In this document: positions 34,201-35,100 of the stretch, piece by piece
Layout of the letters: each line of letters opens with the position of its first letter
How positions within the stretch are numbered: the stretch's first letter is position 1
Assembly (NCBI GenBank): GCA_905478795.1
Contig: CAJQJX010000004.1
Location: 1-35,100 of the forward strand
Source: an uncultured Flavobacteriales bacterium
GTDB taxonomy: Bacteria; Bacteroidota; Bacteroidia; Flavobacteriales_D; Sanyastnellaceae
Reading direction: 5' to 3'
DNA length: 35,100 nt
Program-made: the position numbers and the translations under genes
Notes under the pieces: model-generated
Told to the model about the DNA's origin: nothing
The model's input: only the letters and a program-made list of their open reading frames with translations
Databases searched by the model: none

Positions 34201-35100
34201 CAGCTACTCGTTTACCCGTACGTTCTACGCGGCGGCTACTGATGCATGTGAATTGACAGGGGACACCTCTAACTGTGCCCAAATCATCACGGTATTGGAT
34301 ACGTTGTCTCCTGTATTGACAGCAGCTTTGGATGAAACCGTCGAGTGTGATGGTTCAGGAAACACAGCTGAACTGGCAGCTTGGCTCGCCGACAATGGCG
34401 GAGCTACCGGCACAGACAACTGTGATTCAGAGCTGACCTGGACGAACAACTATGATGCTTCAAACTTCGCCGACTCATGTGGAGCAACCGGAACTGTATC
34501 TGTGACCTTCACAGCAGCAGACGACTGCAACAACATGAGCACGACGACAGCGACGTTCATCATCGAAGACACCACCGATCCAACGATCACGGTTGAGGCA
34601 GAGAATGACACGGTCGAATGCGACGGGGCTGGAAACGCGGCTGCATTGGCAGCTTGGTTGGCAGACAACGGCGGAGCCGAGGCTACAGATGCTTGCAGCG
34701 GTCCTGTGATTTGGAGCAACGACCACGTTGCTTTGAGTGACCTCTGCGGTGCCACTGGCGAAAGCGAGGTGACCTTCACGGCGACGGACTCTTGCGGCAA
34801 TGCGTCCACAACGATGGCCCGCTTCGTGATCGAAGACACCACCGCGCCTGACGCACCGACGATGATCTGTCCGAACGACACGACGATTTACCTCGATGCG
34901 AACTGCGCAGTGGATACCACTTCAGGTACGCTGGGCTTGGCTTCCTCATCAGCATCTGACGTGTGCGATTCTAATCCAACCTTGGATGAGTATTACAGCG
35001 ACAGTGAGTTGGTGTACACCTGCACAGGTGATGATACCGACCTGCAAGGCAGCTACTCGTTTACCCGTACGTTCTACGCGGCGGCTACTGATGCATGTGA
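28250..35100 (+). CDS. Second giant HYR-like repeat surface protein, open to the right edge
   Basis: From the ATG at 28250 the frame stays open to the last base (about 2283 codons, no stop), so the gene is cut by the window. A signal peptide (ACAIVALCFSPIVLSAQ, end near residue 29) is followed by a beta-sandwich N-terminal domain (about 30-205, starting IYSEDFES). Next come a DANGDGEC segment, an NHAP/GFQ module (about 313-465), an EF-hand-like loop at 474-485 (DSNCDGELTESE) and then HYR-like repeats to the edge. These include four tandem 93-94 residue units, a TYRQGTWG module (about 1300-1480) and ECDGxGN-type repeats in near-identical blocks. It is a paralogue of the preceding gene. A T9SS sorting domain is expected beyond the edge but not seen. 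Confidence 0.88.
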   Translation, partial: MLFQNHLNWLSKACAIVALCFSPIVLSAQIVIYSEDFESETPVNTEDLCDPVYTPADASWALGPACSVPTNGIPKLVDVAGDVFLEFNQQYPSGSEVWNSAGIDVSAVSSTIVSFDARSVGGHENAGTFQDEFALYVVRGGVQDASPIVSFAGHVDGSGNGSPQTEEESFSSVVDVAGDSQIALRIVVGISGSDGSESYQLNNFSVCNDANGDGECTACDEPIALLDSNTNLEYDLSDQQVQCESDLPNNCAPEVVANRGDVQCFQVAEGRNAVLPSSANSAVANIGVTAAIKLFGLGTDPTDDRNLVPSGDGLFYYESAESFWVYGHVEDVDDPNFVYQVSYKYAEGVTGAEWRAMQGANGANAFKHDQGCTITADEEDAWQIYLMDTASTSFIVGDGTYLTLNHAPTDNPNTGLPLWGFQVGAKANNTNCSELGASAWFNYTGTLDGSAIAGGFGDLLLDLDAPRRGDPCVDSNCDGELTESERLNAIQNVFVYTVVDSDCGDLEEFTQYVYAWDTIAPVLSDTPADTTVTCYDLVPTQPTITAEDNCVGVVPVTYTELVYDSAGAGCFSIDRIWLAQDSCGANEGCNIVTYTQTITVADNISPELALNCPADFTIYADANCAIDTTTTATGMASTISSDNCLLVDSSLTYSDQVTEFTAASCYTFERTWTATATDDCGNVFMDYCIQTIMVMDVIKPSIDLSCPANTTVHVAADCTADLSTANTGDITLSFDDNCALLTSSSSYVDDVTDSTSTGCYTIERTWTANAVDACGNDSTTTCTQTIMVMDSIKPSIDLTCPQDITVYVDADCTVDLSTSSTGDITVIYDDYCLFTSEDSYNDVITDSTSTGCYTIERTWTANAADHCGNDSTTTCTQTITVMDNIKPSIDLTCPQDTTVYVDADCAVDLSTSSTGDITVTYDDNCLFTSEDSYNDVITDSTSTGCYTIERTWTANATDECGNDSTTTCTQTIMVMDNIKPDVTLTCPTDTTVYVDETCGVDLDPSSTGDITVIYDDNCVFTSEDSYNDVVIDSTGTGCYTFERTWTAIATDDCGNDSTATCTQTITVSDTLAPTWDAYDIYLFASCDEILDPTDPTLIPISATDNCSGVRYEIEAHQLSGGCPGTWMRLWTAIDSCGNRSIEAQQYIQQWDSLAPALTLDCPADISLEVDAACEAGTDTSITGAPDYTVIDNCDASATYAISYSDDDTTALCGNTYQFIRTWQLVAEDVCENKDTLKCDQTITLIDTISPIVTAAADTTVECDGMGNADAIQAWLDNNGGATASDNCSGITWSNNYSDCGDGADTFNTYRQGTWGSDNSNTASDLLDADFATVFPSGLTVGCGAGFKLDFTNAASVDNYLPCTGSAQDLVLTHGGTNPTEEAIDPTCWNNALVSHLLTAKLNVAFDAADPAFSPSDVALGDLVILQGAFLGKTVNEVIEIADGVLGDCRGDYSPQQCRVALRAFNKNYAPASTDRGFVHTAGCLSDDCGSTGIAIVTFTATDDCDNTSSTTAIFTIEDTTAPEMTALPLLEVYCGDWDCNIDSLTAVNAVSAEDVCGGVTLAVDSCKEMSFGCLGGYDVYYSATDDCGNKSTTTQIIQIIDTVAPIIIVTAQDTTTECDGSGNLDELNAWLANNAGASAFDECNDAEDLDWSNDYAALTPDCGATGSVTVTFTVMDCSDNSSTTTATFTIQDTTDPTITVEAENDTVECDGAGNSAALTAWLADNAGAEATDVCSGPVIWSNDFDALSDLCGATGESEVTFTATDSCGNASTTMARFVIEDTTAPDAPTIICPNDTTIYLDANCAVDTTSGALGLASSSASDVCDSDPSMDEYYIDSELTYTCVTASQPVPVDTWDGEGVYLDLMSYSGEVTITFTITEESGIFHSIIVPEVGTFEENDGTVTLELTGGQIYGPCDAPNGTLYIGSEIPTDSPQASGGIQLLLVEEGGDDWNDMVVVIDEGQWSRFNEQPTVASQPIGDGNVEGSYSFTRTFYAAATDACELTGDTSNCAQIITVLDTLSPVLTAALDETVECDGSGNTAELAAWLADNGGATGTDNCDSELTWTNNYDASNFADSCGATGTVSVTFTAADDCNNMSTTTATFIIEDTTDPTITVEAENDTVECDGAGNAAALAAWLADNGGAEATDACSGPVIWSNDHVALSDLCGATGESEVTFTATDSCGNASTTMARFVIEDTTAPDAPTMICPNDTTIYLDANCAVDTTSGTLGLASSSASDVCDSNPTLDEYYSDSELVYTCTGDDTDLQGSYSFTRTFYAAATDAC
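29186..29645 (+). other. NHAP/GFQ module, copy C (coding)
   Basis: About 153 residues of the second giant protein, with FWVYGHVEDVDDPN, AWQIYLMDTASTSF, LTLNHAPTDN followed by WGFQVGAKANNTNC, AWFNYTGTLDG and GGFGDLLLDL. It matches copies A and B in order and spacing, apart from a few extra residues after LNHAP. It is followed by an EF-hand-like loop and then by the closing strands of a HYR-like repeat (FVYTVVDSDCG...YAWDTIAP). Confidence 0.55.
29669..29704 (+). other. EF-hand-like calcium loop (coding)
   Basis: The 12 codons read DSNCDGELTESE, with Asp at 1, Asn at 3, Asp at 5, Gly at 6, Leu at 8 and Glu at 12, which fits the canonical EF-hand loop. A second, less perfect loop (DANGDGECTACD) is at 28874-28909. 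Calcium binding is inferred from the pattern only. Confidence 0.5.
30329..31447 (+). repeat. Four tandem 279-282 bp coding repeats (93-94 aa HYR-like units)
   Basis: Units begin at 30329, 30611, 30890 and 31169, each opening with GTGATGGAC (VMD.IKP) and containing DLSTSSTGDIT-like, DDNCLFTSEDSYNDV and GCYTIERTWTANA segments. The second and third units are nearly identical in DNA, while the first and fourth differ more. All are in frame with the giant gene. The high DNA identity indicates recent duplication or ongoing gene conversion. Confidence 0.88.
32150..32700 (+). other. TYxQGxWG module inside a HYR-like repeat (coding)
   Basis: About 180 residues between NNYSDCGDG and LSDDCGSTG of one ECDGxGN-type repeat. 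It has FNTYRQGTWGSDN, DADFATVFPSGLTVGCG, LTHGGTNPTEEAI, LVSHLLTAKLNVAFD and GDLVILQGAFLGKTV, ending in ALRAFNKNY. From memory this pattern (QGxWG, FPxGLxIG, LxAAxLxxxFD) recurs as a stand-alone module in many Bacteroidetes surface proteins. Its function is not known to me. Confidence 0.55.
33323..33778 (+). repeat. Long direct repeat, first copy
   Basis: This 456-base coding segment returns at 34568-35023, exactly 1245 bases (415 codons) downstream and in the same frame. Positions 33506-33615 are identical over 110 bases with the second copy; the rest differs at scattered sites. It spans one ECDGxGN-type repeat and the first half of the following HYR-like repeat. Confidence 0.9.
33779..34196 (+). 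other. Accessory module present in only one of two duplicated repeats (coding)
   Basis: Between the conserved TACACCTGC and AAGGCAGCTACTCG flanks this copy has about 420 bases, whereas the second copy (35024-35045) has about 24. The 396-base difference encodes 132 extra residues, including VPVDTWDGEGVYLDL, GEVTITFTITEESGIFHS, TVTLELTGGQIYGPCD and GIQLLLVEEGGDDWNDMVV. The module looks beta-rich and acidic, possibly a calcium-binding sandwich; family not recognised. Confidence 0.6.
34568..35023 (+). repeat. Long direct repeat, second copy
   Basis: Second copy of the segment at 33323-33778. After a short 24-base linker, similarity with the first block resumes: 35046-35100 is identical to 34197-34251 up to the window edge, so the duplication continues to the right. 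Confidence 0.9.

Noticed and set aside
33319-34881. Two minus-strand ORFs (33319-33636 and 34450-34881) with the same first residues, looking like a duplicated gene
   Set aside because: Their similarity is a by-product of the direct repeat in the plus-strand giant gene.

Overview
The window looks like a chromosomal segment of an aerobic, probably marine member of the Bacteroidota (Flavobacteriales-like), with GC above 50% by eye. The evidence is a type IX secretion (T9SS) C-terminal sorting signal on a giant surface protein, the Bacteroidetes-specific small protein DUF4295 beside L33 and ftsY, a fused E1 alpha/beta 2-oxoacid dehydrogenase, exact TAnnTTTG -7 boxes, and a green-tuned proteorhodopsin paired with a Blh carotene dioxygenase. 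I see no tRNA, rRNA, insertion sequence, phage gene or CRISPR array.

Left part (1-20.4 kb) is mostly housekeeping. It holds the tail of an unrecognised gene and an unrecognised secreted coiled-coil protein. Next come selU and selD for selenium modification of tRNA, then a light-harvesting pair (blh and proteorhodopsin, minus strand) with a strong hairpin between the two genes. After maf there is a tightly overlapped guaA - LysM/binding-protein - hemF run. queE, rimO and ftsY form a minus-strand overlapping operon downstream of DUF4295 and rpmG. ftsK and a lolA-like gene follow on the plus strand, then a PaaE-like ferredoxin reductase and the fused E1 dehydrogenase on the minus strand. Several convergent neighbours abut with 0 to 1 bases between stop codons.

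Right part (20.7-35.1 kb) is the striking region: two giant tandem genes for secreted, Asp- and Cys-rich proteins built from HYR-like (hyalin-type) Ig-fold repeats. The first (2404 aa) is complete and ends in a T9SS sorting domain and a textbook terminator. The second starts at 28250 and stays open for about 2283 codons to the right edge. Both carry larger accessory modules (a P-domain-like module, a shared 'NHAP...GFQ' module seen three times, paired 'GVY'/'FDW' modules, a 'TYxQGxWG' module and others) that sit inside the HYR-like repeats, repeatedly at equivalent loops. The second gene also holds four tandem 93-94 aa units and a 456-bp direct repeat, after which only one copy carries an extra 132-aa module. 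The region reads as an actively recombining modular adhesin or surface-filament locus; its ligand and role cannot be read from the sequence.
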